Shown here: positions 12,295-23,458 of the stretch, piece after piece | How positions within the stretch are numbered: position 1 is the stretch's first letter | Layout of the letters: the number at the start of each line of letters is the position of its first letter | Assembly: GCA_030549495.1 (NCBI GenBank) | Contig: JAUIRK010000883.1 | Span: forward strand, 801,501 to 865,500 | DNA length: 64,000 nt | Source of the DNA: Nectonema munidae | Taxonomy: Eukaryota; Nematomorpha; Nectonematoida; Nectonematidae | Direction: 5' to 3' | Position numbers and translations under genes: made by a program | Notes under the pieces: generated by a model | What the model saw: the letters and a program-made list of their open reading frames with translations, nothing else | The model's database searches: none | Told to the model about the DNA's origin: nothing

Positions 12295-13881
12295 TGTGAA
12301 AAAATTTCAGGGTATTCATTAGAATATTTGTACCTGAGAAGAAAAACGTCACCAGTTTTCATGTCAATTTATTTTTAAATCCTTTTTTATTTCAAGAAGA
12401 AAATCTGAACAAGTAGAATGAATCTTCATTTTTACAAAAATAAGTTTATTTTGATTTTTAGCTCAAAAACACGGACTTAAAATTTTGCTTAAATCGATTA
12501 TATTTGTAAAAATGTTAATCATGTTCTTATTTACCCTTTTGAAATCTGACTTTACAAAAAATGATATTTTGACGTCCAACGTTTTTTAGTGCAGGAAAAT
12601 ACGAACTTTATTCACTTCTGTTTCCGCTCCTTATTCACGACGATGGCAAAAAGAATTCCTTTGGTGTATACAAGTGGGTTGATTAGCTCTGGACAGAATG
12701 CTCTCTGATCGCTTACAATTGAATCCTTTCAACTTCATTCTATCAGAGGTGAAGATCCTGATTTGCACAAGGGTTAATCCTTACGCTTTTTTCCAAAGAT
12801 GCAACCTCTTACAAATCGTTGAGCTTAATTTGTTATTTCATCCTAAATTTCAATTTGACAGACTTATTCACGTTTTTGTTTGTCAAACTCAAAAACTTAA
12901 GAACCAAATTTAAGTGTTAAAAGGTAAACAATGATAAAAGTAAATCAATTTAAATGTAAATCATAGGATGAATATAAGAAAAACACACTTTTTCATACAG
13001 CTAAAAGTTGGTTCTTCCTTTGTAGCTGACCAAATTGGACAGAACTTTGATAAACTTATAAAAAAAAAGTTAATTTCGATCTATGTTAATGCTATAAATT
13101 GAAGGAAACAAGATATAACATCAAGAAAGTGAGGCCCAGGTCAAATAAAAACCTACATAGGTAAACTTTCAAAAAACTTATAGACCGAATTGATGAACAT
13201 GTTCCTTTGATTGTAAGAGATGTGGAATGAGCCAGAATCAAGGATATCAATTGACAAACATTTACTATCCAATGTTCCATATAATATAAATCAATTTGAT
13301 GTATTGAACACATATACTAACTTTACTGAAGCTGTCATCTTGGAATCCTTGCATATAAAATATTAATTTGAATTTATTTTATATTCTTTGTAGAAAGTTT
13401 ATGAGCAAAGATGAAAGAATCCTTCTTTAATAAAGTTGTTGATTTTATTATATTTTTTATCAACTATTCCAGTTATTCTTGTCCTTGCCCCCGCAATATG
13501 AGAAAAAACAAAAACTTAAAATCATTGTGCTTACTGGAGCTGCTAAAATTTCAATTAACTACGCTAAATTAACATTTTTTATCCCCCTTTTAGAGCGAAA
13601 AGATGACAATTTTTAAAGAGTTTTAAAAAATATGGATATATTACTGAAAAATTGAATGTACTTGAAGTCAATATGAAAAAGAAGATAGTACTTTGATACT
13701 TTGTTATGATACATAAATTGTTAACAAAAGTCTTCAAATATGTTGATTGAACTTTAGAATCTCAGATCCTTTAGATCTGGTAATTGAAAATACAACTTAA
13801 AATCGTGCCTGAAAATTTCAAACTCACATTTTCTTACGACACACTGGCAAAGAGTGCAATTATTTTGAGAGGAAAAACTAC
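12295..13881. other. Intron-like stretch of gene B
   Basis: AT-rich sequence between gene B exons; no element ends or coding blocks recognised. Confidence 0.5.
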
Positions 13882-14186
13882 CGTGTTATTTATAGAAGCA
13901 AGGGAGGGATGATAAGATGAGGATGCAGACAATGAGTCTGCACTCTTGAGAGATTCTTCTTGTGTTGGAGTATTGCAGGCTGGGGTAGGGGGCATGCTGG
14001 TGGAAAAGTACTCAAGAATATCCGCGTCTTCTAGATCCTCTTCGTTGCACAACAAATCAGCTTCGTTAACAATCGTAAAAGACGAATTGCGCGAGCAAAG
14101 AGAGTTCGCACTTCTTAGGCTACAACAGCTTTTTAAATCTTGGCTGAGTGAATCTGATTTTATGTCATCATTCCTGTCAGAAGAAA
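13882..14186 (-). CDS. Host gene B, cassette copy 2, second exon
   Basis: Exon of 305 nt, phase 1 in and phase 0 out. The acceptor is ttgcttag before TTTCTTCTG and the donor is AATAACACG before gtagtttt. About 101 residues. It keeps SRNSSFTIVNEADLL and LEYFSTSMPPTP from the sister exon at 16851-17167 and the same NNT ending at the donor, but differs in the acidic spacer (EEDLEDAD) and the Ser-rich tail. Combined with 14475-14580 the unit is 411 nt, divisible by three and phase 0 at both ends. A plus-strand open frame over the same bases is a shadow. Confidence 0.72.
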
Positions 14187-14474
14187 CTAAGCAAATTAAA
14201 AATAAAGAGAGATTAGTAAAAACAATAAACCAATGTTGAATTCAAAAGATTTAGTACACATTATGGGCATTTTTGCTACGCTTCACATATGTGTTTTGCG
14301 TTGTAATATAAACAAAGACGTGGATGTATAGATCAGCTTTAAGAAAAATTCAAAATTAAGGAAATATGTAGAAAAATGAGGAGAGGTAGCAAAAATTATT
14401 TTTTTTGTTCAGTAACACTTCTTTTTTTGGTTTTCAAGTAACACATGACGTATAAGATGAATAAAAAACTTCAC

Positions 14475-14580
14475 CTTGTACATCCGCTTGGATAATTGTG
14501 ACATCTGATACATCAATGGTATTGCTTTTTTGGTCATGTGAGAGGATGTGTGGCGAGTCATCAGTTTTGGCGGTTTTCGT
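14475..14580 (-). CDS. Host gene B, cassette copy 2, first exon
   Basis: Exon of 106 nt, phase 0 in and phase 1 out. The acceptor is gatttag before ACGAAAACC and the donor is GTACAAG before gtgaag. It encodes TKTAKTDDSPHIL at the start and IDVSDVTIIQADVQ at the end. It is a diverged duplicate of 19848-19953: the TDDS core and the S-D-V-x-I-I-x-A-D motif are kept, while the middle has changed. Retention of both splice sites, of length and of frame despite about half the residues differing argues that both copies are under selection and not decaying. The product is unknown. Confidence 0.7.
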
Positions 14581-14973
14581 CTAAATCATGCTTTAAATGT
14601 AGTGTGTAGAAGGAAACTATAATTGATAAACAAATTAAATAAAAGAGCCGCTATTAAAGACCAGTTTTGTATCTTAAAAGCATGGGACAGAAAATCTCCA
14701 GATATGACTTATCGTGAAGGAGTCCTTGTAACGAAAGCTTTGTGTAAAGAGAGAGCGAGAACCATGCGCTACAACCTGTAGTTTCGGTAGAGCATGACTG
14801 CAAAGTCAGAACAAGAAATTATACATTGTGCTAAAGCGTTGGATGCTAACGTAAAGTAAAGGTGCTAAGCCCGCCTACCTTTAAAAATCTCTACTTCCAT
14901 TAGCTTATTCTCATATTTTGTTTAGAAATAATGATGAATAATTTCAAATACATTCAAGTTAGCTTTGTGTATA

Positions 14974-15125
14974 AGGTAAGGTAGAGTGAGGTGTTTTCAT
15001 AGAGAAGGCACAATTGTGCCGCTAGTAACGAACTATGATGAAAGTAGGCTTGATGTGAAATCGAACCCAAGACATTGACTTTTCGAAAGCCAATATCTAA
15101 CCAACCTTACTCACGCCCCCTAAGG
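14974..15125 (-). repeat. tRNA-derived SINE, family 2, copy 2
   Basis: Inverted copy of the family at 9017. The plus strand reads TAAGGTAAGGTAGAGTGAGG at one end and CTTACTCACGCCCCCTAA at the other, with a B-box segment (AATCGAACCC) between. Confidence 0.62.
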
Positions 15126-16850
15126 GAAGATGTTATTTCGCAAGAAGGTGGTTTGGATTCCGAGAAAAAGTTGAAAGTATAAAATTTCAAAAAACACCTT
15201 CCCCAAGTTGATAAATCATTTCTAAAAAATCGTTGTCAACCATAAGTGTTTCTTTTTCTGGATAGCGAAGACTTGATCTTTCCATTTGTTTTTATAAAGA
15301 AAGCTCTATATTATAAAATGATAGCGTTAATTATCCTTTGGGCTTACACGCAAAGACGTTCAAAGCGTACAAAATATTTAACTTCGAAGAAAAAAAAAGA
15401 AAAAAGTTCTTCTTTTTTTAAATTTCTGAACGAAAAAAGTTTTAGCGTCTGAAAAAGCTTGAGAAAGGGTGAAAAGGGGCATTCAAAAAAAGTGAATATC
15501 CTTTAATTCAGGCAATTTAAAAGTTATCCAAAAAAGAAAATAAAGAAAAAGAGTTCAGAATGCATCTACCTCTGTTTATATTCGGACATAGATCTTCCTT
15601 CTCTGAAACTAGATGCTACTAGGCGTCTGTATCGGTTAGTTAAGGTTCGAATAACTTCTAAAGATAACCTCTTTACACTTTTTTTAATTGGAGAGAGCTC
15701 ATTCTTCTCTAACACAGGAGAGAAGGAAGGCTGGGATTATAAAAAGCGGAAGAATTAATATATCTTAAACAAATTGCAGGGGGATCCAGCTATTTGCTAT
15801 TTACACTTTAAAGGGGCTTTATAAAACGCGTGTGAACATCGAGCTAAAAAATTAAGCTATCTTAAGTCACAAAATTATATTATTTAAAAACCAAAGGGGC
15901 TTGCAAGTAATTCCATAAAACCAGAACGTGTTTTGAAAAATGTTAGGAGTTCTATGCGATATAGGAAGGAGCAATGCTTTTCTAATCTTTCGGATATTTA
16001 ATTCTCATCAGTTGCACTTTGTGTTAGGTTACCGTTTAACGTTGTGTGTATTCATATACAAAAAATATCGATGTTACTAATCGCCCACTGATTAGTTGGT
16101 GAGAGTTGACTCTTATAAAGAAAACAGAAATCAACTATTTGACGGTTCGACTTCACTGAGCGCCCATAAACAGTACTCAGTAGAGTAGAAAGGAAGGTGA
16201 AATTGATGAAGATTCAATATCCGAAGGCTGTCTTTCACAGAGTGTAGGATTAGCAACATTGATCCAAAAACACGTGAATTAACGGTGATCCAATAGCTGG
16301 GAATTTACTATAAAGAATTGTTCACTATCAATAAGAATGAGTGAACTGCTTCAAAAATTCTTCCGCTATAAGTGTCTACCTTTTTTTTTAACAAATAGTG
16401 TCCAATATAAGTGTCTAATTTTTTAACAAATAACTTGAGCAATAAGTGTCTCAACCTTTTTTAACAAAGGATAAAATTAAGAGCCAACATTGCAACAGAG
16501 GCCAGAAACAAAACAAAAAATGGTATACCTCCAAAAAAATAGAGGATGGGTGATTATTACACCCTATCAAAATCTGTCACTGTTAGACACATGGCGTATA
16601 GACTAAATTTAAGAACGGAATAAAACTACTCTACAATGTACAGTACAATTAATAGATGAAAGGATTTGCGACACTCTGACACTTTGATATGATATTGCTA
16701 GTCTAGTTCTTTCTGCAATTTTATTATGCGGACCGGAATTGTGAACCACTGGTCTATGCTAAGATTATTGGCCCAACTGAAAGTTTAACTGAAGTCCTCT
16801 GAATATCGAGTTCAGAATTATATCACCGAAATCTAAAAGGAAAAAAATAC
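15126..16850. other. Intron-like stretch between the two cassettes
   Basis: Includes a repeated TAAGTGTCT motif near 16369-16450 (three spaced occurrences). No exon or transposase block seen. Confidence 0.5.
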
Positions 16851-17167
16851 CGTGTTGTTTTCAGGAGCATAGGATGGCGAATGGAGATAAGATGGCGTTA
16901 CTGATGATGAAGACGCACTCTTGAAGATGAGAGATTGATCTTGTGTTGTTGGGGTGGGGCTCATGTTGGTGGAAAAGTAGAGGAGCAAATCCGCAACTTC
17001 TCCCTTTTCTTCGCTAGATAACAAATCAGCTTCGTTAATATTCGTAAAAGACGAATTGCGCGATGAAAGAGAGCTCGCGTTTCTTTGACTACTACAGCTA
17101 TTTTGATCCTGGTGGAGCGCATCCAGTTTTTCGTCATGATTCCTCACAAAAGATGGTTCATAGGAAA
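16851..17167 (-). CDS. Host gene B, cassette copy 1, second exon
   Basis: Exon of 317 nt, phase 1 in and phase 0 out. The acceptor is tttcttag before TTTCCTATG and the donor is AACAACACG before gtattttt. About 105 residues, Ser-rich, with a central conserved block (SRNSSFTNINEADLL, then LLLYFSTNMSPTPT) shared with the exon at 13882-14186. The block between the Ser-rich start and the Pro-Thr-Pro motif is the best conserved part, so it is probably the functional core. SPTP and PPTP would suit proline-directed kinases or phospho-binding (inference only). With its partner exon the unit is 423 nt, a multiple of three. Confidence 0.72.
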
Positions 17168-19847
17168 CTAAGAAAAGTCCAAATAAATAAAGAGAGAGAT
17201 CGAGATGAGGAAAATGTCGATATGAAAAGATTTAGTATACATATGGGGAAATTTTAGTGAGGGAGTATTCTCAGGATAATTTTTCGTTCAAATAATCTAC
17301 TTCACAGTTTCCACAAGGAAGAATACGCTATTAGTACAGTAGAGTCATTATGATTAATATTTTCCTGTTATTCATTCATCCAGTGAATCATTACACACGT
17401 AGCAAAAGAAACTCGTTATACATTATATTGAGCGTATTCAATATCAGTGATCTGATAAAGCCACCAGGGAGGCAAAAAACTTTTAAAAAACTTGTCAGAC
17501 TACATAATATACATAAAAGTATGGTTTTAGAACACGATACCAACTTTGGATTGAAATATTAAATAACAAATTTTTATTTGAAATATAAATGCGATATAAA
17601 AATAACAGAACCAATAATGTTCAATTATGACAATATTGTAGATTCAAGAATTTAAAAAACGTATGGACTTGTGTAAAGGGTCCCGGGTCAAAACGCTCGA
17701 AACCAAAACGCCTGAAAATAATAATTCGAGCGTTACTATTTTTTGAAGTTTATTCTATTTGAGCTATTTTCAAAACGGTCGATTTGACACGAAATGATAG
17801 TGATCAATTTGTCTTGAAAGATAAAAGTGATTGATCATACAAAAATACATGATTTCTTTGGTTTGAAAAACAATTAAAAACGGAAAATCAGTTTGAAACG
17901 AGACAAGATGTGACTAATTTAAAAGGAAAACAAGAATATAAATAATTTCTGATTTTGGGTCAAAATTTCGGGAGTAGTTCCATTCGATAAGATTGATAAA
18001 TTATGAATCTTGTATCTGTTTTTTATGCATGTGAAACAACAAAGTGTTAAATTTAACATGTTCTTAGGAAAATATATAAGATAATAATTGGAAAAAAGAT
18101 TAGATACAAAAAAAAATTAAATTTTTAAATATTTTTGTAGATTCAAATTTCAGACTTTCTTGTATCGGGTGTTTTGGTTTCGGGCATTTTGACTCGAATC
18201 CAGTGTAAAGAACAGTCTCAACGAGAAAAAGCGAAAGAGTTGGGTTACATCCTTGTATCTCAGGAAAGTCCGAAAATTGCTAAGATCAAACTTTGAAGGG
18301 CTCTTCTGTAGAAGATATTTAGAGAGTATTTCGAAATCAAAAATCGGTTTCAGCGTCTTGGCAAAGTAGAGTGGAGGAGGCCGATTTTGATTTTGATTAT
18401 CAGAATCACAAAGATTTCTAGAATCGTAGTTCAGAAATGATTTTTTCAAAAAAAAAAAAAAGTCAAAATCAGAACGAGAATTAAAATCAAACTTAGAGAA
18501 TCACACATCTCATATTACACAGTAGATCCTTTATAATGGGCATGACTGATTCCAGGATACGAACCCACGTTATAATGGAATCTATTGGAACACCTGTTAT
18601 GATTTCGGCCTTCATGTTTTTACCAAGATATGTTTTGTGTCAACCCCAAAAAACACCTTGAAAGGTGTTATGAAGTAAAGTAGTGACATTGTAGGAGAAT
18701 TATTTTGTAAAATTTCAATATAAAATACGGGCGTGAAGATCCCTCTTGCGTTATATCCGATCTTTTCCGATTTTAGTCAGTGTAACTAAAATAAATTCGT
18801 TGACACTCTCTTTTAAAAAGCGTTTTTGCAACTCATAGGTAAAAGAGGCAAGTTTATGAGTAGAAAGCTTTTGGAAAAAATTTTTAAACCAAATAATAGT
18901 TTTGAAACAAATGATTTAGGATTAGATTTGCTTTTAGAATGCTATTCTATTGTTTTTGGCTCAGATAAAAAGGTCATGAAGAATAATTTGAAAAACTTTT
19001 TGAAGACAATGTAAGAAAGACACTAAACTAATAGAAAGCATTAAAACATTTTAGTAAACTATGTTGAAGAAAATATATCAACATTTTGAGTTGCAACATA
19101 GAGCAGAAGCGTGTAAGATTCAGGACATCTTTAAAGGGCTATTTAAAATCGACGACATTGAAATATGGTACATGTCATGACACTTTTAACATCAGTTATT
19201 AAAAACTAATTTTAATTGGTCGCTAATTTATAACTGATCTTTCTAAAGCAAATTTACAAGATTTTATGATACTTGAAACAGGAATGTAGATGTTGCATAG
19301 TCAAAGTCGTATACTTATAAATTGGTGGATTCATCAGTGTTAAACATTTTTTTTGCATAAATGGAATTGCAGTCACAAAATTACAAATAGGCATAACACC
19401 CTGCTTATCAGACAGCTTGCAAATATGTCTATTTTCTAGTTAAAGGCCCTTTTTAATCATTTTTGATTACTCTGACTGAACATATGTTACTTCAGTAATA
19501 TTAGTTATTCATCAATAAGCATTAGCTGACAATATCCGCTAAATAATCAAAGTGTTTTCAACTTTTCGCTATCCAGAAAAATTACTTGTCTACGCCAAAT
19601 ACAAGATCTTGAGAAAATTCAGTCATATTGCTCGCTCTAATACATTTTCCGTATTTTGGGTAAATTTCTTGAAACTCTTATGATGCTATTCTGAGTTTTT
19701 AGTAGCTTTCGTGATATCCAGCTGAATCCAGTAGTCTTAGAAGTGGGATCTCAGAGTCACAAATTTTAATAGGATATGATGCCGAATACCACTTGGTGGA
19801 ATCTAGGAGTCGGTTTAGATTTTTTTAAGTGGTCTAAAAAGTTTTAC
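17168..19847. other. Intron of gene B with element debris
   Basis: Contains the MITE at 18517 and a small frame at 18826-19014 (KRGKFMSRKLLEKIFKPNN) without a known domain. Otherwise AT-rich. Confidence 0.45.
18517..18788. mobile_element. Tigger/pogo-like MITE, related to the one at 9697
   Basis: The left end ACACAGTAGATCCTTTATAA matches the MITE at 9697. Further right GTTATATCCGATCTTTTCCG and a terminal CAGTGTA suggest the other end. Degenerate; borders approximate. Confidence 0.4.
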
Positions 19848-19953
19848 CTTCTTCATCCGCTTTGATAATCCTGACATCAGATGCATGAATGCGATTCTCA
19901 GTTTTGTTATATGAGACACTGCGTGAAGAGTCATCAGTTTTTGTTGTATTCGT
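19848..19953 (-). CDS. Host gene B, cassette copy 1, first exon
   Basis: Exon of 106 nt, phase 0 in and phase 1 out. The acceptor is catttag before ACGAATAC and the donor is GAAGAAG before gtaaaac. It encodes 35 residues beginning TNTTKTDDSSRSV and ending IHASDVRIIKADEE. It is homologous to the exon at 14475-14580: same length, same phases, the same first bases after the acceptor, and 17 of 35 residues identical by eye. It pairs with 16851-17167 to form one copy of a duplicated two-exon unit. The protein is not recognised. The exon feeding it must end in phase 0; I found none between here and the retroelement at 20.2-23.4 kb. Confidence 0.7.
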
Positions 19954-20240
19954 CTAAATGAAAATTCAAAGGACTCACATAATATCCATATGTAGCTTGT
20001 AAGAAGATTGCAAATAATTTTTATTTGGAGGGCCTAGTGTCGGACTACTACCGTATATGATTGATTACGTACATAGTGTTTCTGAAAGTAAAGTAACAAA
20101 TGTTACTCAGACACACACGTGCAGCATTTTATCTTCATGCGAGAGTTTGGAGCTTTTTTAAATCAAAAATCGAAATTACAACTTGCACATCTTATTTTTG
20201 AAATATTAGTAGTATTTTCTCTGAATGAAGGGGGTTTTTT

Positions 20241-20430
20241 AGAAAAAAATTTTTTTTTTGTCTTTTTCAACCTTTATTATTTATTATTTATTTTGAAAAA
20301 ACAAAGGATCACAATTTTTAATATACACACATAAAATATGGAGTGGGTGGGTGGGAGGTGACTGTTTGCGTGAGGAGTTAAAAGAATGATTTTTAAGTCA
20401 GGAGAGGTGCTTTATATAGTGTTGCTATGG
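20241..20430 (+). repeat. Left inverted terminal repeat of the 20.2-23.4 kb retroelement
   Basis: Reverse complement of 23250-23438 with only scattered differences. It contains a GTGGGTGGGTGGGAGG tract. Part of it (about 20356-20389) also forms an inverted pair with 20431-20466, so the left end could fold into a hairpin. Confidence 0.8.
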
Positions 20431-23249
20431 ATTCTTTTAACTCCTCACGCAAAAAGTCACCTCACGAATCACTACTACTACTCCATCCTTTATCCCCTTG
20501 TCAGCCTTTACTCTAGCAGCATGGCCTCCAAGGATGAAAACACGTTAGCTCAACAGGAGCAAGCATCCCAACCTATGTTCAGCGCAGTGTCCACCGTCGA
20601 GCGCGTGGATGAGCTGAACGCCCAGATGGGACGGATCGAGTCACTTCTCTCTGGGCATTGCTGTCTCGCAAGGGAACATCAAGCCAGAACCTGAAATTGT
20701 TTATATACCTACACAGGCCTACGAAAGACCTCCACATACACCTCTGGATGTTAAAAAAGAAGCCCTAGGATACCAGCCTTCTGCCCGTTACTCTCCGCAG
20801 GAGCTGGCCAAAAGGAGAATCGAGGCATTCCAGCTGTCAATGCCGCCGCAGACCCGGAACGCAAAGGACAATGTGATTCTAGCCCTTTTCCGAGTTCTCG
20901 AACGTAACCTTATGGTCCTGAACGACGCAGATTTAAATGAAGTAAATTCTTTAGCCACTGCCGCCTGCTTGGCCACCCAATGCAGTTGGGAGCAAGCGGC
21001 GAGACAAATGAACGTGTCTACGCTCTCCAATCTTGAAATACCTAACCCAGAATACCCACCGTTCCAAAGGGCTGAGTCCTTTCGGAACAGGGCGCAGACG
21101 TACCAGAAAACAGCGCCACGCAGAGGCAGCAAGAGCGCGAAGAAGTAAGAGATTCTTCGAAGTCCTCGCGGACATCTCCAACATCCGCGAGGCCAGGGAA
21201 GCGGATGAAATCGCGTTCTCTGATGAACTGGTGGATCGGGCAATTGAAGAGTGCAGCGCCAATTCAGATGATGACATCACGGTTCCTCAACCTGCCGTTC
21301 CTGAATGTGGCAACAAGGATAGCGAGGTTTCATACTTGCCTCCTTCTGTACATCCTTCACCTACTCACGTTCCCTTGGCCTCGCCCAAGTCCGAGCCAGT
21401 GTTAAACTTAAAGGCCTTGGAAGAAGTAGTCTCCTCCATTACGGTTTTTCCATTCGATGTGGATGACGAAGAACCCCTCCCTGCAGAGGCCCCAGTGGTG
21501 GTCTCCGGGGATCTCCTATCACACGTACTTGAGGACACCTTCGGTAAAGAATTCTCGGACATCCTCAACGCTATCCCTACTCTAGATACGCATGCTCACG
21601 AGACAACGGAGCCATTCATCGCGGAGCTAGATGAGGATTTCAGGGGTTTAGATGACCCAAAGAACTTCATGGACATCCTACGAAAAGATTCCCTAACCGA
21701 AGACATTGGCCTTCATATGAATCTAAATTTAACATACCTCCAAGATACATCCATTTATCCTAAAGCAACCTGGAGAAATGTTTTTACGCAGTTACTTTCT
21801 GAAGAAAGCCCTCCTCCACAGGATGATCTAATACAAGACACCCATGAAGCACATATCGAGATCCTAGAAGATGAAGAGGACTCCTTAAAGGACACGCGGG
21901 CACACGAGATTCTATCGCATAACAAATTACAACAAAGAACGTTTAACTGTATCTGCACCAGATGGAAAGCACCTACGGGTCTAATAAATAAAAAGGCGTT
22001 AAAGATCCTCGTCTATGGGTATAAACCCATTATTAAATCGGGTCTACCCTTCAACGGCTTCTCCCGTTTTATGAGCCCAAACCGTATTCAAGTTAAATTT
22101 ATTGAAGAAAAGATTCTACCCCCTCTTCTGAAACAAGACATCATTATAAAGGTCACCTATGCAACTTTCCTACGCATCATATCTCCTACGTTTTTAACTT
22201 CACTACGGAACTCCTCAGACAAGAACCATTAAAACTCAAAGGCATCACATCCCTCATTTTCACAAACAAGAGTTTCCAGGTTAGATGTAAGATAGATATA
22301 GCTAACGCCTTCTACGGTATCCGCATTAATACGGCATACCACAAGTTATTTGGATTCAAGGTAAAAGACACAAAATATGTTTTTAACTGCCTCCCTATGG
22401 GGGCGAATTTCGCCCCAGGAGTGCTCCAGTTCATTCTTTAAAACTTAATAAACGTTTTTTGTGAATCAAGAAAGGAATCTTCTGTTCAAGTATATATAGA
22501 TGACATTATCATTTTGGGATATGATGTAAACTCCACATGGAAGTTCACCTCAGACTTCGCAAGATTCCTAAGAGAAGACTGCAATATCACCATAAATGTG
22601 AGAAAAAGTGTACTTATCCCTACCACAAAGGTAAAGTATTTAGGGGTCGATTTAGACTTAGAAAACAAGCAAATCCTACTCCTCCCTGACACCAAGGAAA
22701 AATGCAAGCAAGCGATCACCCTGTTAAAAAACAGTAAAACAAACTCAAAGAAAACCTTATCAGCAGCAACCTTCCTAAATTATTACCTAGGCACAATTGC
22801 CAACAGATTCAAATTATTATCATATGCATATACAAGAAAATCTACGCATGTAAAGGCCTGTACCAAATACTGGGAAATCCTGGAAAATTATCTAGAAGAC
22901 ATTATTCCATTCACGGAAAGAACAGAGCCAACAAAGAAAATCTTCGTGGACGCAACAGAAGATACTATCGGGTTAGCCAGTAAGTCCTTAAATGTCACTT
23001 TTAAATTTAAGATGAAAAGAAGAATAGAAATCATGGAAACACTGGCGGTTGGATTGGGGCTGAAATACTCCAGATGCAAATGCGAGATAAAGTCTGACAG
23101 CACAACAGCAATCCAAGTCTGGGAGAAATCAGGAAGCTCGAACCTCTGGTTAAACATTACTGTGAATGCATGGCCGAGAGACTTGGCCAGACAAATATCA
23201 TACATTAACACAAAGAAAAATCTCGCAGATGCACCGTCAAGAGAAGACT

Positions 23250-23438
23250 CAATACCATGGCAACACTATTTAAAGCACCTCTCCTGACTTAAAAATCATT
23301 CTTTTAACTCCTCACGCAAAAAGTCACCTCCCACCCACCCACCCCATATTTTATGTGTGTATATTAAAAATTGTGATCTGTTTTTTCAAAATAAATAAAT
23401 AAATAATAAAGGTTGAAAAAGACAAAAAAAAATTTCTT
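23250..23438 (-). repeat. Right inverted terminal repeat of the 20.2-23.4 kb retroelement
   Basis: Mirror of the left end. It overlaps the last codons of the RNase H region and continues through CCCACCCACCCACCCC and the conserved AT-rich end. The inner 35 bp (23300-23334) also recur in direct orientation at 20431-20466. Confidence 0.8.
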
Positions 23439-23458
23439 GTAGAAGGCAAGCAGCAATT

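Larger units (their letters stand above)
20241..23438 (+). mobile_element. Retroelement with RT/RNase H and ~190-bp inverted ends (DIRS-like or unplaced)
   Basis: Treated as a fossil: broken, with a few interruptions. The outer ~190 bp at each side (20241-20430 and 23250-23438) are near-perfect inverted repeats. Parts in order on the plus strand: a gag-like, coiled-coil-forming and acidic N-terminal region from about 20521, a long acidic linker, a reverse transcriptase with the YIDD box at 22493-22504, and an RNase H region ending in NLADAPSR (23219-23242). No integrase, tyrosine recombinase or protease was seen. The inverted ends favour a DIRS-type element; the RNase H lacks the usual DIRS wording, so placement is open. 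GC content is well above the surroundings, suggesting recent arrival. Confidence 0.65.

Noticed and set aside
13946-14239. Plus-strand 97-residue open frame
   Set aside because: It is the antisense shadow of a spliced exon whose borders, phase and homologous sister all lie on the minus strand.
21365-21568. Minus-strand frames inside 20.8-22.0 kb
   Set aside because: They are shadows of the plus-strand retroelement frames; GC-richer DNA opens several frames at once.
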